Shown: positions 18,706 to 30,945, counted from the first letter of the stretch. The stretch is DNA of 64,000 nt from Oscillospiraceae bacterium (GCA_016288755.1 JAEELE010000097.1:1-64000), one strand, 5' to 3'. Notes: generated by a model not told the origin, from the sequence alone. Made by a program: numbers and translations.

Positions 18706-19401
18706 GAGCCTTGACAGCTGCACCTTACCGGTGCTTTTGTCGGCGATGAGGGCTGTGGAATGCGGGTGATTGGGATTCGTGCCCGCCTCACAGATGTACA
18801 CGGCGGCATCGGGGCAGTCTGCGAAGAATTCCCTGTCATACCAGACGGTATAGGCATCGCAGTCGCCGATCCGGCAGGAGCCGCCGCCGTCCAGCTCCGA
18901 GAGCAGACAGGTCTGCACGCTCTGCCCGCGGAATGCCTGCTCATACTGCTCCGCACAGTCCGCAGAGGTGACAAAGCGCACCGAAAAATGTCCCGTGCCC
19001 TGCATGATGCTCGGCAGATAGGAGAAGTGATAGTCCGAGATCACGTCGCCGGCGAAATCGGGGAAGAGCCCGGACGGCTGCACATTGTGATAGATGCCGA
19101 GCACCGCCCGGTGGATCGGGTATTTCCACAGCGCGCCCGATTCGACCGTCAGCGGCGGCATCAGCAGGCAGAAGCCCGTGACCAGCGCCGGAATCAGCGG
19201 GCGGACCGGAATCGGCGCAAGCAGCCCCCTGCCCTTCGCTGCCTGCTGCGCTTCGGCGGTCGGCAGTGTCAGCAGGCAGATCAGCGCCGCGATCGCCCCG
19301 CAGAGAAAGCACGGCAGATTGGTCACGGCAAAGGCGGCGGTCAGAAACAGCAGCATCCCGATGAACAGCCGCCGCGCAGGCGATCTGCGATCCGATTTCA
19401 T
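18700..19401 (-). CDS. Hypothetical membrane protein
   Basis: N-terminal hydrophobic segments; start overlaps the stop of the upstream Doc-like gene. Confidence 0.65.
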   Translation of the reverse strand: MKSDRRSPARRLFIGMLLFLTAAFAVTNLPCFLCGAIAALICLLTLPTAEAQQAAKGRGLLAPIPVRPLIPALVTGFCLLMPPLTVESGALWKYPIHRAVLGIYHNVQPSGLFPDFAGDVISDYHFSYLPSIMQGTGHFSVRFVTSADCAEQYEQAFRGQSVQTCLLSELDGGGSCRIGDCDAYTVWYDREFFADCPDAAVYICEAGTNPNHPHSTALIADKSTGKVQLSRLG

Positions 19402-19799
19402 AGGGCATCCGCTCCGTTCCCATGCCGCGGAAGCTGTCTGAGCCAGTGCAGGAGCGCCTCGGCATCCGCACTGCCGTCCGCGACCGAGAGGATCATCTCG
19501 GCGAGTGCCTGCTGCGAATAGTCGGGATCAATGCCGTTGAGCGCGAGCGTGACGAGCATCGCGTGCGCGCCGGTGCGCTTGTTGCCGTCGGCAAAGGGGT
19601 GGTTGCAGATGATGCCGTAGCCCAGATATGCCGCCTGCGCGACCGTGTCCGGGTGCAGCAGCACGCCGCCGAAGCTCTGATAGGGCGCCTGCACGGCGGA
19701 TTCGAGCAGCTCGGGGCGGACGACCGCCGGAGAGCCGCCGGTCTGTGCGATCAGCGTCTCATGCAGCATCAGAATTTGTTCTACAGTCAGTCGTTTCAT
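19398..19799 (-). CDS. Death-on-curing (Doc/Fic fold) family protein
   Basis: [24 protein letters not shown] = HPFxxGNKR Fic/Doc motif. Confidence 0.88.
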   Translation of the reverse strand: MKRLTVEQILMLHETLIAQTGGSPAVVRPELLESAVQAPYQSFGGVLLHPDTVAQAAYLGYGIICNHPFADGNKRTGAHAMLVTLALNGIDPDYSQQALAEMILSVADGSADAEALLHWLRQLPRHGNGADAL

Positions 19800-20932
19800 T
19801 GTGCGAGCACCTCATAGGCTTCGGCATTGCGCGCAAGCAGCCGCCCGGAAGCCGCACGGACCGTTTCGTCGCTGACCGTTTCGGGCAGCCCGCCGAGATC
19901 GGCGATCAGCATGGCGTCGCCGAAGGAGAAGAAGCGGTACTGCTCCTGCACGGCGACCTGATAGGCGTGCATCGTGTGCTCATAGCCCGCAAATGCCGAC
20001 ACGAGCATGATGAGCGTCGATTCGGGCAGGTGGAAATTCGTGATGAGCCCGTCGGCGACCTTGAAGTCGTAGGGCGGATAGATGAAGATGCCGGTGTCGC
20101 CCTCGCAGGCGCGCAGCGCCCCGAATTCGGCGAATGCGCCCTCCAGCGTGCGCATGGAGGTCGTGCCGACCGCGATGATGCGTCCGCCGTTTGCCTTGGT
20201 CTCGGCGATTTTTGCGGCGGTCTCCGCGGGGATCGTGTAATGCTCGACGTGCATGTGGTGGTCGCGGATATCCTCGGTCTTGACGGGGCGGAAGGTCCCG
20301 AGCCCGACATGGAGCGTCACGAAGCTGTGCGAAATACCCATATCGGAGAGGGTGCGGAGCAGCTCGGGCGTGAAGTGCAGACCGGCAGTCGGAGCGGCAG
20401 AGGAGCCGGGCTCGCGGGCATAGACGGTCTGATAGCGCTCCTTGCTGCGGAGCCTTTCGGTGATATAGGGCGGCAGGGGCATCTGTCCGATCTCGTCGAG
20501 CACGGGATAGAGGCTGCCCTCGCAGGCAAAGCGGACGATCCTGCCGCCGTCCTCGGCGTAATCGAGGACCTCTGCGGTGAGGCGGTCGCCGAAGCGGAAG
20601 ACGGTGCCGGGCTTGGCTTTTTTGCCGGGCTTGCAGATGATCTCCCAGACCTTTTCGGCGACGGGCTTGAGCAGCAGGAATTCGATGGGGCTGCCGGTGT
20701 CGGCGCGGACGCCGTAGAGGCGGGCGGGGAGCACGCGGGAATCGTTCATGACGAGGAGGTCGCCGGGGAGGAGGAGGTCGCCGAGCTCGAAGAAGCGGTG
20801 GTGGGAGAGGGCGCCGGTGCGGCGGTCCAGGCAGAGCAGGCGCGAGGCAGTGCGCGGCTCGACGGGTGTCTGCGCGATCCGCTCAGGCGGGAGCTCATAG
20901 AAGTAGGTACTTTTCTTGGTGAAGTCAGTCAT
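19796..20932 (-). CDS. queA: S-adenosylmethionine:tRNA ribosyltransferase-isomerase
   Basis: [26 protein letters not shown]...[14 protein letters not shown]...[10 protein letters not shown]. Confidence 0.96.
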   Translation of the reverse strand: MTDFTKKSTYFYELPPERIAQTPVEPRTASRLLCLDRRTGALSHHRFFELGDLLLPGDLLVMNDSRVLPARLYGVRADTGSPIEFLLLKPVAEKVWEIICKPGKKAKPGTVFRFGDRLTAEVLDYAEDGGRIVRFACEGSLYPVLDEIGQMPLPPYITERLRSKERYQTVYAREPGSSAAPTAGLHFTPELLRTLSDMGISHSFVTLHVGLGTFRPVKTEDIRDHHMHVEHYTIPAETAAKIAETKANGGRIIAVGTTSMRTLEGAFAEFGALRACEGDTGIFIYPPYDFKVADGLITNFHLPESTLIMLVSAFAGYEHTMHAYQVAVQEQYRFFSFGDAMLIADLGGLPETVSDETVRAASGRLLARNAEAYEVLAQ

Positions 20933-21011
20933 AAAGATCACTCCGTTTTCTGCGGCATAGTATTCTAGTATATAGTATAGCACATTTTGCAGGAAAAAGC
21001 AAATCGGGAAA

Positions 21012-21240
21012 TGAGGAGGGGGGAGGGAGGAAGCAGGAGGGAGGAAGTAGGAGGGAGGAAGTAGGATGTGAATGCGGAATGATTGCGGGGGTTTTTCGTT
21101 CCGCATTCCGCATTTACCTCCTCCCTGCTCCCTTCTCGATCAGCAGCAGGAACAAAAAACGGAACAACTTCTCACTCCTCACTCCTCACTGCTAACTTGA
21201 CCTTCTCCCTACTCCCCTCCCCCTCCCCCGGAATGTCGGA
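21012..21240. repeat. Heptamer element with inverted ends and palindromic middle
   Basis: (GAGGAAG/TAGGAGG)n ... GCGGAATG...CATTCCGC ... CGGAACAACTTCTCACTCCTCACTCCTCAC ... Confidence 0.85.
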
Positions 21241-21396
21241 AACCGTCGGAATTACGCCCCTTTTCAGACACATTTTCCCCCGCGCTTGCAAAAACACTTG
21301 ACTTTTTTCCGCATTTGGCGTATACTAAATCTGTATGGGATAAAAACAACACTGCGCCGACACACCGTGTGCCGCGCAGGAAAGTGAGGTACAATA

Positions 21397-23328
21397 TTGA
21401 ACAGAAACCCCAAGCGAAACGGAAAAAACAGCGGCGCACCCTTCGCTCGCAGTGCCCGCCCCCAGAAGCGGACCCCGATCCCCGTCTCGGCGGTCGGGCG
21501 CAAGATCCTGCCCGCTGAGCTCGTCAGCGAAAAGCTCGAGCGCAAACAGCCCCAGCCCGCGCCCAAGTCCCAGAAGGAGCAGCCCGCTCCCGCACGGCGC
21601 CTCCCCGCGGAAACCCCGCCTGCCCTGCGGAGCCCCGCTCCCAAGCGCTCCGCAAAGCCCGCCCACGCCAAAACCCCCGTCCGCATTATCCCGCTCGGGG
21701 GGCTCGGCGAGATCGGCAAGAATATGACCGTCATCGAGTGCGCAAACGATATGTTCATCATCGACTGCGGGCTCGCCTTCCCGGACGCCGAAATGCCCGG
21801 CGTCGATCTGGTCATCCCCGATTTCACCTACGTCGAGAAGAACGCCGACCGCGTCCGCGGCATCGTGCTGACCCACGGGCATGAGGACCACATCGGCGGG
21901 CTTGCCTATCTGCTGAAAAAAATCAATATCCCCGTTTACGGCACCCGCCTGACGCTCGCGCTGGTCGAGGCAAAGCTCAAGGAACACCAGCTCGACGGCA
22001 AGGTGCAGCTCAATGTCGTCCAGCCGCGGAAAACCGTCCGCATGGGCTGCATGGCGGTCGAGCTCATCCACGTCAACCACTCCATCCCCGATGCGGTCGG
22101 TCTCGCGATCCATACCCCGGCAGGCGTGCTCGTTCACACCGGCGACTTCAAGGTCGACTACTCCCCGATCGACGGCGGCATCATCGACCTCGGACGCTTC
22201 AGCGAGCTTGGCTCCCGCGGCGTGCTCGCGCTGATGGCGGATTCCACCAATGCCGAGCGCCCGGGCTATACCCCCAGTGAGCGCAAGGTCGGCGAATCCT
22301 TCGACAAGCTCTTCGCCGAGGCGGAGGGCAAGCGCATCATCATCGCGACCTTCTCCTCGAATATCCACCGCGTGCAGCAGATCATCGACCACGCCGAGGC
22401 GAGCGGACGCAAGGTCGCCGTCTTCGGCAGAAGCATGGTCAATGTCATTGCAATCGCCAGAGAGCTCGGCTATCTCGAGGTCAGCGACGGCACGATCATC
22501 GATATCGACCTGATGAACCGCTACCGCGCCGACCAGATCGTGCTGATCACGACGGGCTCGCAGGGAGAGCCGATGTCGGCACTGACGCGCATGGCGATGG
22601 GCGATCACAAAAAGGTCAACATCACCCCGCAGGATTTCATCATCATCTCGGCAACACCGATCCCCGGCAACGAGAAATACGTCACCCGCGTGGTCAACGA
22701 GCTGATGAAGTCGGGCGCACATGTGGTCTACGAGCGCATGTACGAGGTGCATGTGTCGGGTCACGCATGTCAGGAGGAGTTAAAGCTCCTGCTGGCGCTG
22801 ACCAAGCCGCGCTTCTTTATCCCGGTGCACGGCGAATACAAGCATCTGAAAAAGCATGCGGCGCTCGCGCTGGAGACAGGGCTCCCGCGGGACAATATCA
22901 TCATCGGGCACATCGGCGCGGTCATCGAGACGAACGGCGAAACGATGGGCATTGTCGGTGAGGCGCCCTCGGGCAGAGTGCTGGTCGACGGGCTCGGTGT
23001 CGGCGATGTCGGCTCCGTGGTGCTGCGCGACCGCAAGCATCTGGCGCAGGACGGTCTGATCGTGGTGGTCATCGGCGTCGACCGCGCGGAGAACGCGGTG
23101 ATCTCGGGACCCGAGCTGATCTCGCGCGGCTTTGTCTATGTCCGCGAATCCGAGGAGCTGATGGAGGAGGCGCGCAAGCGTCTGGAGGACGCGCTTGACC
23201 GGTGCAGTGCATCCGATCTGCGCGACTGGAACGGGCTCAAGGGGCGTCTGCGCGACACGCTCTCGGATTATATCTTCGAGACGACCAAGCGCTCCCCGAT
23301 GATTCTCCCCATTATTCTTGAAATGTAA
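21397..23328 (+). CDS. Ribonuclease J with basic, Pro-rich N-terminal extension (TTG start)
   Basis: VRIIPLGGLGEIGKNMTVIE, LTHGHEDHIGGL, ends ...SPMILPIILEM; upstream TTGACT-17-TATACT. Confidence 0.93.
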   Translation: MNRNPKRNGKNSGAPFARSARPQKRTPIPVSAVGRKILPAELVSEKLERKQPQPAPKSQKEQPAPARRLPAETPPALRSPAPKRSAKPAHAKTPVRIIPLGGLGEIGKNMTVIECANDMFIIDCGLAFPDAEMPGVDLVIPDFTYVEKNADRVRGIVLTHGHEDHIGGLAYLLKKINIPVYGTRLTLALVEAKLKEHQLDGKVQLNVVQPRKTVRMGCMAVELIHVNHSIPDAVGLAIHTPAGVLVHTGDFKVDYSPIDGGIIDLGRFSELGSRGVLALMADSTNAERPGYTPSERKVGESFDKLFAEAEGKRIIIATFSSNIHRVQQIIDHAEASGRKVAVFGRSMVNVIAIARELGYLEVSDGTIIDIDLMNRYRADQIVLITTGSQGEPMSALTRMAMGDHKKVNITPQDFIIISATPIPGNEKYVTRVVNELMKSGAHVVYERMYEVHVSGHACQEELKLLLALTKPRFFIPVHGEYKHLKKHAALALETGLPRDNIIIGHIGAVIETNGETMGIVGEAPSGRVLVDGLGVGDVGSVVLRDRKHLAQDGLIVVVIGVDRAENAVISGPELISRGFVYVRESEELMEEARKRLEDALDRCSASDLRDWNGLKGRLRDTLSDYIFETTKRSPMILPIILEM

Positions 23329-23425
23329 GCCCTGCGCCCGCACTCTTTGCAGCACAAACGGGACGCACTTTGCGGAACAGCAACAGAACAACTTCTCATT
23401 ATCTCATTTTCCGGAGGTGAAACGG

Positions 23426-25450
23426 ATGCAGTTCAAAAAGCCGCGCAGGCTCGCTGCCGCTGCGGCAATCGTGATCGGTGCGGCAATCGCTGCCGTGCTG
23501 CTGCTGCTGCGCAGTGAACCGCCGCACAGGGCGGTCATCTGGCTGACGGCTGTGCTGTTCGCGCTCGGTCTGCTCTGGCTTGTCTGCGAGCTGCTGCTGC
23601 TGCGGAAAAACATGCTGCGCTATTTCTCCGGCATGAACCGCGCCCTCAAGGATACGCTCTATAATGCACCGGAGCACATGCCCGTGCCGGTCGCCATTCT
23701 CGACGAACAGCGCGAGATCATCTGGTATAACGAGAGCTTCTATTCCGAGGTCGCAAACGGCGACGAGCTCTACGGGCAGACGCTCGAGGACGTCATGCCG
23801 CTGAACCTCGACGAGATCGGCGAGGGCGGCGCGGGGCTCTTTGAGCACGACGGACGCACCTTCCGCGTCACGCGCACCCGCTATGAGCACAGCCGCAGCA
23901 CCGGCGAGCTGCTCTGCTTTCAGGATATCACGAAGTTTACCGCGCTCAAAAAGCGCTTTATGGATACGCGCCCGTGCGTCATGATGATCGTCGTGGACAA
24001 CTACGAGGACCTCTTCAACGGCACACGGCAGAGCGAGCGTGCCGCGGTGCTCGCCGCGCTCGAGAATCTCTTTGACCGCTTTCTGGAGGACACCGACTGC
24101 GTGTTCTGCCACCTCGACGAGGACCGCTTCCTTGTGCTGACCGTCGCAAAGCATGTGCTCGCGATGGAAAAGGCGCATTTCCCGCTGCTCGACGAGGCGC
24201 GCAAGATCGCTGTCAAGGGCTCCCCGCTCACGCTGTCGATCGGTGTCGGGCGCAGCGGCGAGAACCTCGCGGAGAATGAGCGCTATGCCCAGCAGTCGCT
24301 CGATATGGCACTGGGGCGCGGCGGCGATCAGGCTGCGATCAAGACCGACGAGGGCTATACCTTCTACGGCGGCGTCTCCAAGGGCATCGAGCACCGGAGC
24401 AAGGCGAAGAACCGCGCCATTGCAAAGGATCTGGTCAGCCTGATGAAGCGCTGCCAGCATGTGTTTATCATGGGGCACCGTGCCAGCGACCTCGACGCGG
24501 TCGGCGCGGCGGTCGGCGTCGCGTTCATCGCGGAGGAGACCGGCGTGCCCTATCATATCGTCATCCGGCAGGATACCTCGCTCGCGAAATTTCTGGTCGA
24601 CCGCATCGCGACGGAAATGCCCGGCGTGATGATCACCCCCGAAGAAGCCCGCGCGATGTTCACGCAGGAGGACCTTGTCGTGATCGTCGACACGTTCAGC
24701 AAGGATATCGTCGAGGATGTCGCGCTCTACAAAATGGCAAAGCATGTCGCGGTGATCGACCACCACCGGCAGATGGTCAACTATCTCGACAACACGACTT
24801 TAAAGCTCCACGACCCGCACGCCTCCTCGGCGGCGGAGCTGGTCGCTGGCATGATCCAGTATTACGACTGGCGCGATCAGATGCCGCAGTTCTGTGCGGA
24901 AGCGCTGCTCTCGGGCATCATGCTCGACACGAAGAATTTCGTGATGCAGACGGGCGTGCACACCTTTGAGGTCGCCGCCTATCTGCGCGAGCGCGGCGCC
25001 GACCCGACCGCGGTCAAGACGCTCTTTGCGGGCTCGATGGACGCCTACCGCCAGCGCTCGAAGCTGGTCGCGGCGGCAGAGCTCTATCAGCGCGTGGCGA
25101 TCACGGTCGAGGACGAGAATGTGCCGGATATCCAGATCATCGCCTCGCAGACCGCGGACGAGCTGCTCGGAATTGAAAATGTCGATGCGTCGTTTGTGAT
25201 CTTCCCGCGCGGCGAGCTGAGCTGCATTTCGGCGCGCTCGCTCGGTGCGATGAATGTGCAGGTCGTGATGGAGCGTCTCGGCGGCGGCGGGCATCAGACG
25301 ATGGCAGCGACCCAGCAGCGCGACTGCTCGGTCAACGAGCTGCGTGCCAAGCTGATCGCCGTGCTCGACGAGATCGCGCAGGAGCCCGCAGACACCGCAG
25401 CCGCAGATGACGCGGAACCCGCAGAAGCCGAAGAGGAGAAAGCGGAATAA
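23426..25450 (+). CDS. gdpP: Cyclic-di-AMP phosphodiesterase, GdpP-type (2 TM, PAS, degenerate GGDEF, DHH/DHHA1)
   Basis: VFIMGHRASDLDAVGAAVG; VAVIDHHRQMVNYL; GGGGHQTMAATQ. Confidence 0.92.
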   Translation: MQFKKPRRLAAAAAIVIGAAIAAVLLLLRSEPPHRAVIWLTAVLFALGLLWLVCELLLLRKNMLRYFSGMNRALKDTLYNAPEHMPVPVAILDEQREIIWYNESFYSEVANGDELYGQTLEDVMPLNLDEIGEGGAGLFEHDGRTFRVTRTRYEHSRSTGELLCFQDITKFTALKKRFMDTRPCVMMIVVDNYEDLFNGTRQSERAAVLAALENLFDRFLEDTDCVFCHLDEDRFLVLTVAKHVLAMEKAHFPLLDEARKIAVKGSPLTLSIGVGRSGENLAENERYAQQSLDMALGRGGDQAAIKTDEGYTFYGGVSKGIEHRSKAKNRAIAKDLVSLMKRCQHVFIMGHRASDLDAVGAAVGVAFIAEETGVPYHIVIRQDTSLAKFLVDRIATEMPGVMITPEEARAMFTQEDLVVIVDTFSKDIVEDVALYKMAKHVAVIDHHRQMVNYLDNTTLKLHDPHASSAAELVAGMIQYYDWRDQMPQFCAEALLSGIMLDTKNFVMQTGVHTFEVAAYLRERGADPTAVKTLFAGSMDAYRQRSKLVAAAELYQRVAITVEDENVPDIQIIASQTADELLGIENVDASFVIFPRGELSCISARSLGAMNVQVVMERLGGGGHQTMAATQQRDCSVNELRAKLIAVLDEIAQEPADTAAADDAEPAEAEEEKAE

Positions 25451-25639
25451 GAAGTGAGAAATGAGAAATGGTTCCGTTCACGTTCACTTCTGCCGCTGAA
25501 CGGAGACAGCAAAGCGGGGTCCGGGGCGAAGCCCCATGATCAATCATGCGCGAAGCGCATACCGCAACTCCTCACTCCTCACTTCTGACTGCTGACTTAT
25601 TTCTCACTTCTCATTTTTACACGAAAGGATTTTTCGATC

Positions 25640-26092
25640 ATGAAGGTTATTTTACTCGCAGATGTGAAGGGCACCGGCAAAAAGGGCGAGATCAAGAACG
25701 TCTCGGACGGCTATGCCCGCAACTTTTTGCTCGGCAAAGGGCTTGCCGTCGAGGCAACCCCGGAAAACCTGAACCGTCTCGCAGGACAGAAGGCATCCGA
25801 GCAGCATAAAATTGATGTTGCGACGCAGGAGGCAAAGGAGCAGGCTGCAAAGCTCTCGGGCAAGACCGTCACCGTGCGCGCAAAGGGCGGACAGGGCGGC
25901 AAGCTCTTCGGCTCCGTGACCGCCGGGACCGTCGCAGAGGCAGTCGCGGAACAGTTCGGCATCGCGGTCGACAAGCGCAAAATCGCAGTCAGCTCCGAGA
26001 TGAAGAATGTCGGCGAATACAGCGCTGAGGCGAAATTCTACGGCGGCGTGACTGCGAAATTCACCGTCTCCGTGGTGCTCGAAAATGGCTGA
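25640..26092 (+). CDS. rplI: 50S ribosomal protein L9
   Basis: [40 protein letters not shown]. Confidence 0.98.
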   Translation: MKVILLADVKGTGKKGEIKNVSDGYARNFLLGKGLAVEATPENLNRLAGQKASEQHKIDVATQEAKEQAAKLSGKTVTVRAKGGQGGKLFGSVTAGTVAEAVAEQFGIAVDKRKIAVSSEMKNVGEYSAEAKFYGGVTAKFTVSVVLENG

Positions 26093-27461
26093 TGCTTCTG
26101 TTCTGACCGGAACGGAGAGCTTCGGCGAGCAGACGCTTCCGCACAGCATCGACGCGGAGCAGGCTGTGCTCGGGTCGGTTCTGGTCGACCCGGACACCGT
26201 CACCGTCGCGCTCACGATCATCAAGCCCGAGGCGTTCTATGTCGAGCAGCACCGCCAGCTCTTCACGCTGATGGCAGCACTCTTCGGCAGCGGGCAGGGC
26301 GCGAACATCGACCTGGTCGTCGTGCTGAATGAGGCGGTCAAGCAGGGCATCTTTGCGACGTCGGCGGAGGGCAAGCGCTATCTGACCGCGCTGATCCAGA
26401 ATGTCCCCTCTGCCGGAAACATCCGCAGCTACTGCGAGATCATGCAGGAGAAGCACACGGAGCGGCGCCTGGCAGAGGTCGCGCGCGATCTGCTCAGGCG
26501 CATCGCAGACGGCTCCGACAGCGCCGAAACGCTCCTCGATGCCGCCGAGCAGCGGCTCTTCGATATCCGCGGCGGACGCGATTCCAAGGGGCTGGTCGCC
26601 ATCCGGGAGGTCATGGTCGACACCTACAAGCACCTCGGCGATATCTCCGGTCCCGACCGCGACAAATATGTCGGCGCGAGGACCGGCTACCCGACGCTCG
26701 ACGCGATCACCGGCGGCATGAACAACTCCGACCTCGTCATTCTCGCGGCGCGCCCGGGCATGGGCAAGACCTCGTTCGCGCTCAATCTCGCGACCAATGT
26801 CGCAAAGAGCACGCAGAAGAACGTCGTGATCTATTCGCTCGAAATGGGCATGCAGCAGCTGGTCTCGCGCATGCTCTCGACCCATGCGCTCGTTGATTCC
26901 TACAAGCTGCGCACCGGTCGGCTCGCCCCCGATGAATGGGGGCGTCTTGCCGCCAGCGCCGATGTGCTCTCGGATATGACGATCTATCTCTCCGAGGGCT
27001 CGGGCATCACCGTGCAGCAGATGAAGGCACAGCTGAGGCATCTGAAAAATCTCGGCATGGTCGTCATCGACTATCTGCAGCTGATGGATGCCCCGCTCAA
27101 GACCGATAACCGCGTGCTCGTCATCTCCGATATCACGCGAAACCTAAAGCTCATGGCAAAGGAGCTCAATATCCCCGTGCTGCTGCTCTCGCAGCTCAAC
27201 CGCGGCGTCGAATCGCGCACCGACAAGCGCCCGATGATGTCCGATCTGCGTGAATCGGGCTCGATCGAGCAGGACGCCGATATCATCATGTTCCTCTATA
27301 ACGACAACTACTACAAGCGCGACAAGGCAGAGGGCGCGAACATCACCGAGTGCATCGTCGCGAAGAACCGCCACGGCGAGACCTCGAAGATTGACCTCGT
27401 GTGGGACCCGCAGTTCACGCGCTTCTCCACGCCCGAACACGACAACCCGCCGCCCGCATGA
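26085..27461 (+). CDS. dnaB: Replicative DNA helicase
   Basis: [43 protein letters not shown]. Confidence 0.98.
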   Translation: MADASVLTGTESFGEQTLPHSIDAEQAVLGSVLVDPDTVTVALTIIKPEAFYVEQHRQLFTLMAALFGSGQGANIDLVVVLNEAVKQGIFATSAEGKRYLTALIQNVPSAGNIRSYCEIMQEKHTERRLAEVARDLLRRIADGSDSAETLLDAAEQRLFDIRGGRDSKGLVAIREVMVDTYKHLGDISGPDRDKYVGARTGYPTLDAITGGMNNSDLVILAARPGMGKTSFALNLATNVAKSTQKNVVIYSLEMGMQQLVSRMLSTHALVDSYKLRTGRLAPDEWGRLAASADVLSDMTIYLSEGSGITVQQMKAQLRHLKNLGMVVIDYLQLMDAPLKTDNRVLVISDITRNLKLMAKELNIPVLLLSQLNRGVESRTDKRPMMSDLRESGSIEQDADIIMFLYNDNYYKRDKAEGANITECIVAKNRHGETSKIDLVWDPQFTRFSTPEHDNPPPA

Positions 27462-28786
27462 TGACGCTGACCGAACACATCCTGCGCGGCGCCGGATGCC
27501 CCTCACCCGGGCAGTGCACGGTCGCACTCTCGGGCGGTGCCGACAGCACGGCACTGCTTCTCGCGCTCTGCCGGCTCCGGGAGCGGCTCTCCCTGACGCT
27601 CGCGGCAGTGCATGTGCACCACGGCATCCGCGGGGCTGAGGCAGACCGCGACGCTGCCTTCTGTGCGGAGCTCTGCGCGCGCTGCGGCATTCCGTTCACG
27701 CTCGTGCATGTCGATGCGCCGGGCTATGCGCGGGAGCAGCATCTCTCGCTCGAGACCGCGGCGCGTCAGCTGCGCTATGAGGCACTGATGCAGGCAGCTC
27801 AAACGGGCGAGATCGCGACCGCACACCACGCCGACGACAATGCCGAGACCGTGCTGTTCCATCTGCTGCGGGGCTCGGGGCTCCGCGGGCTGACCGGCAT
27901 CCCGGCACGCAGCGGCAGAATCATCCGCCCGCTGCTGACCGCGGCAAAAGCGGAAATTCTCGGTTTTTTGGAAGAAATCGGGCAAAGCTATGTGGAGGAC
28001 AGCACCAATTTCACCGGCGACAATACCCGCTCCCGGCTGCGGCAGACGCTGATGCCCGCGCTGACCGCGGAAAATCCCGCCGCCGTGCGCCATCTGGCAC
28101 AGACCGCCGCGGTGCTCTCGGAGGACGAGGCATTTCTGACGGAGACCGCAGACCGCGAATTTGCGGCGAGACAGACGGATTTCGGCGGACTCAGGGGGCT
28201 CTCAGAGCTCGCAAGACCCATCCGGATGCGCATGTATCTGCGGCGCCTGCGCATGCTCGAAGCCCGCACCGACCCCTCCCGCATGATCCTGGAGGGCATT
28301 GACGCGCTGGTGCAGCAGGGCGGCGGCAGATATATGCCGACCGGACGGATCGCGGCGCAGCTGCTGCGGGGCACGCTCTATCTCAATTCCGTGCGCCCGC
28401 CCATGCAGGGGGAATTTCCCCTGACAGATCACCCGCAGGAGGTCGTGCCCGGATGCACGGTGTCTGCCGAAGCGTGCGGGTTATCACGGAATATTCACAC
28501 AGCAAACACAAGGGTTACGCTGGATGCTGATAAAATAAAGGGTACACTGTATTTCCGGCAGTGGGCGCGTGACGACACGATCATGCTGCCGGGCAGAGAT
28601 TTTCACAGCCGTCTGCACACGCTGATCGGGGCGGAGATCCCCGCGGCGGAGCGCAGAAGGCTGCATGTGCTCTACGACGGGTGCGGCGCGGTATTCTGCG
28701 AGGGCATCGGCATAGCGGCGCGTGTCAGACCGGATGCAGACAGCTCAAGGCTCACGGTGATCCGCATCACCCGCCCGGAGGGCTGA
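27458..28786 (+). CDS. tilS: tRNA(Ile)-lysidine synthase
   Basis: VALSGGADSTALLLAL; VHHGIRGAEADRDAAF; start overlaps dnaB stop (ATGATG). Confidence 0.95.
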   Translation: MMTLTEHILRGAGCPSPGQCTVALSGGADSTALLLALCRLRERLSLTLAAVHVHHGIRGAEADRDAAFCAELCARCGIPFTLVHVDAPGYAREQHLSLETAARQLRYEALMQAAQTGEIATAHHADDNAETVLFHLLRGSGLRGLTGIPARSGRIIRPLLTAAKAEILGFLEEIGQSYVEDSTNFTGDNTRSRLRQTLMPALTAENPAAVRHLAQTAAVLSEDEAFLTETADREFAARQTDFGGLRGLSELARPIRMRMYLRRLRMLEARTDPSRMILEGIDALVQQGGGRYMPTGRIAAQLLRGTLYLNSVRPPMQGEFPLTDHPQEVVPGCTVSAEACGLSRNIHTANTRVTLDADKIKGTLYFRQWARDDTIMLPGRDFHSRLHTLIGAEIPAAERRRLHVLYDGCGAVFCEGIGIAARVRPDADSSRLTVIRITRPEG

Positions 28787-28815
28787 GCATATACATTCTG
28801 AAAAGGAGAGAACGT

Positions 28816-30939
28816 ATGGGAAAAAATCGTGGGATCATGACCTATATCATTGTCGCGCTGCTGTTCATTGTCGCGATCTGGGTGCTGCTGCCGTCACTTT
28901 CGAGCCGCCAGCACACCGTGAAGTATTCCGATATCATGGAGTATTTCGACAAGCAGCAGGTGACCGCATATACGCTTGATCTCGGAAGCGGAGAGCTGAA
29001 ATATCAGCTCGAGGGCGACACGAAGGTGCACACCTACGAGGTGCCGAATGTCTCGCTCTTCCTCAATGACGTCGAGGATTACCGCGCGCAGTACAATGAG
29101 GCGCACCCGGGCGAGCCGCTCGCGCAGGACTATTTCAAGGTCACGGACAACTCATGGCTGCTGACGGTCATCCCGACTGCGGTGCTGATGATCATGGCGA
29201 TCGTGCTCTTTGTCGTGATGTTCCGGCAGGCGAACGGCGGCGGCAAGATCAATTCCTTCGGCAAGGCAAACATCAAGGCGCTGACCGGCAGTGCGAAAAA
29301 GGCGACCTTCGCCGACGTCGCCGGTGCCGACGAGGAAAAAGCCGAAATGGCAGAGCTGGTCGACTTCCTCAAGAACCCGAAGAAGTTTGAGGATATCGGC
29401 GCGAGAATCCCGCGCGGCGTGCTGCTGCTGGGTCCTCCCGGCACCGGTAAGACGCTGCTGGCAAGAGCGGTCGCGGGCGAGGCAGGCGTGCCGTTCTTCG
29501 CGATCTCCGGCTCCGATTTCGTCGAGATGTTCGTCGGCGTCGGTGCATCGCGTGTGCGCGACCTCTTTGAGCAGGCGAAAAAGCACGCGCCCTCGATCGT
29601 ATTCATCGACGAGATCGACGCGGTCGGACGCCACAGAGGCTCGGGGTTAGGCGGCGGTCACGACGAGCGCGAGCAGACCCTGAACCAGCTCCTTGTCGAG
29701 ATGGACGGCTTTGAGGAGAACGAGAGCGTCATCGTCATTGCCGCGACGAACCGCCGCGACATTCTCGACCCGGCACTGCTGCGTCCGGGGCGCTTTGACC
29801 GTCAGATCACGGTCAACTACCCCGATGTCAAGGGCAGAGAGGAGATCCTCAAGGTGCACAAGGGCAAGAAGCCGATCGGTCCCGATGTCGATTTCCACGA
29901 GATCGCGAAGGATACGCAGGGCTTCACCGGCGCAGACCTTGAAAATCTGCTGAACGAGGCAGCGATCCTCGCCGCGCGCGACAACCGCAAGGCGATCATC
30001 AAGGCGGATATCGAGGAGGCGACGATGAAGGTGCTCGCGGGTCCGGAGAAGAAATCCCATATCCCGACCCCGACCGACAAGCGCATCACCGCCTATCACG
30101 AGGCAGGGCACGCGGTCGCGGCGCACCACCTCAAAACGCAGGACCGCATCCAGCAGGTCAGCGTCATTTCGCGCGGCATGGCTGCGGGCATGACATGGAC
30201 ACGCCCGGTCACCGAGGACAACCACATGACGCGCACCAAGCTGCTCGAAACGATCGTGATGATGCTGGGCGGCAGAGCGGGCGAGGCGGTCGCACTCGAC
30301 GATATCTGCACCGGTGCGTCGAATGATATCGAGCGCGCCACCAAGCTGGCGAAGAACATGGTCACGCGCTGGGGTCTCTCCGACGAGCTCGGACCGGTCA
30401 TGTACGGCTCCGAGAGCGACGAGGTCTTCATCGGGCGCGATTACGGGCATGTCCGCGATTACTCCGAGGAGGTCGCCGCACGCATCGACAAGGAGGTCCG
30501 CCGCATCATCGAGGAATCCTACGAGCGCGCCCTGACCATTCTGCAGGAGCACCGCGCCGAGCACGAGGCGCTGGCGCAGTTCCTGCTGGAGTATGAGAAG
30601 GTCAACGAGGAGGAGTTCCTCGCGATCATGAACGGCACACTGACGGTCGAGAGCCGCCGCGCCGAGGAAGCGCAGAAGAAGGCTGCCGCGGAGAAGGCTG
30701 CTGCCGAGAAGGAAGCCGCGGAAAAGGCTGCCGCGGAGAAGGCGGCTGCCGAAAAGGAAGCTGCCGAACAGGCGGAGAAGGCAAGGAAGGCGCTGAAGGA
30801 GACAAAGGCAATCTCCGGCGACGAGCTGCTCGATTTCGACCCGCTGGACGGCGCCGACGATTCCGATTCCTATACGGACGACAGCGCAGATGAGCAAAAG
30901 GGTCAGACCGCACAGAGCGGCGAGGACGACGACGAATAA
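28816..30939 (+). CDS. ftsH: ATP-dependent zinc metalloprotease FtsH with Ala/Glu/Lys repeat C-terminus
   Basis: [33 protein letters not shown]-terminal ([10 protein letters not shown])n. Confidence 0.97.
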   Translation: MGKNRGIMTYIIVALLFIVAIWVLLPSLSSRQHTVKYSDIMEYFDKQQVTAYTLDLGSGELKYQLEGDTKVHTYEVPNVSLFLNDVEDYRAQYNEAHPGEPLAQDYFKVTDNSWLLTVIPTAVLMIMAIVLFVVMFRQANGGGKINSFGKANIKALTGSAKKATFADVAGADEEKAEMAELVDFLKNPKKFEDIGARIPRGVLLLGPPGTGKTLLARAVAGEAGVPFFAISGSDFVEMFVGVGASRVRDLFEQAKKHAPSIVFIDEIDAVGRHRGSGLGGGHDEREQTLNQLLVEMDGFEENESVIVIAATNRRDILDPALLRPGRFDRQITVNYPDVKGREEILKVHKGKKPIGPDVDFHEIAKDTQGFTGADLENLLNEAAILAARDNRKAIIKADIEEATMKVLAGPEKKSHIPTPTDKRITAYHEAGHAVAAHHLKTQDRIQQVSVISRGMAAGMTWTRPVTEDNHMTRTKLLETIVMMLGGRAGEAVALDDICTGASNDIERATKLAKNMVTRWGLSDELGPVMYGSESDEVFIGRDYGHVRDYSEEVAARIDKEVRRIIEESYERALTILQEHRAEHEALAQFLLEYEKVNEEEFLAIMNGTLTVESRRAEEAQKKAAAEKAAAEKEAAEKAAAEKAAAEKEAAEQAEKARKALKETKAISGDELLDFDPLDGADDSDSYTDDSADEQKGQTAQSGEDDDE

Positions 30940-30945
30940 CAGTAA

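Noticed and set aside
18279-18714. Several short ORFs in the pyk upstream region
   Set aside because: They translate the composite repeat; the same peptides recur at 49583-49774, showing repeat DNA rather than genes.
21325-22764. 479-aa minus ORF opposite RNase J
   Set aside because: Antisense artefact; RNase J motifs are on the plus strand.
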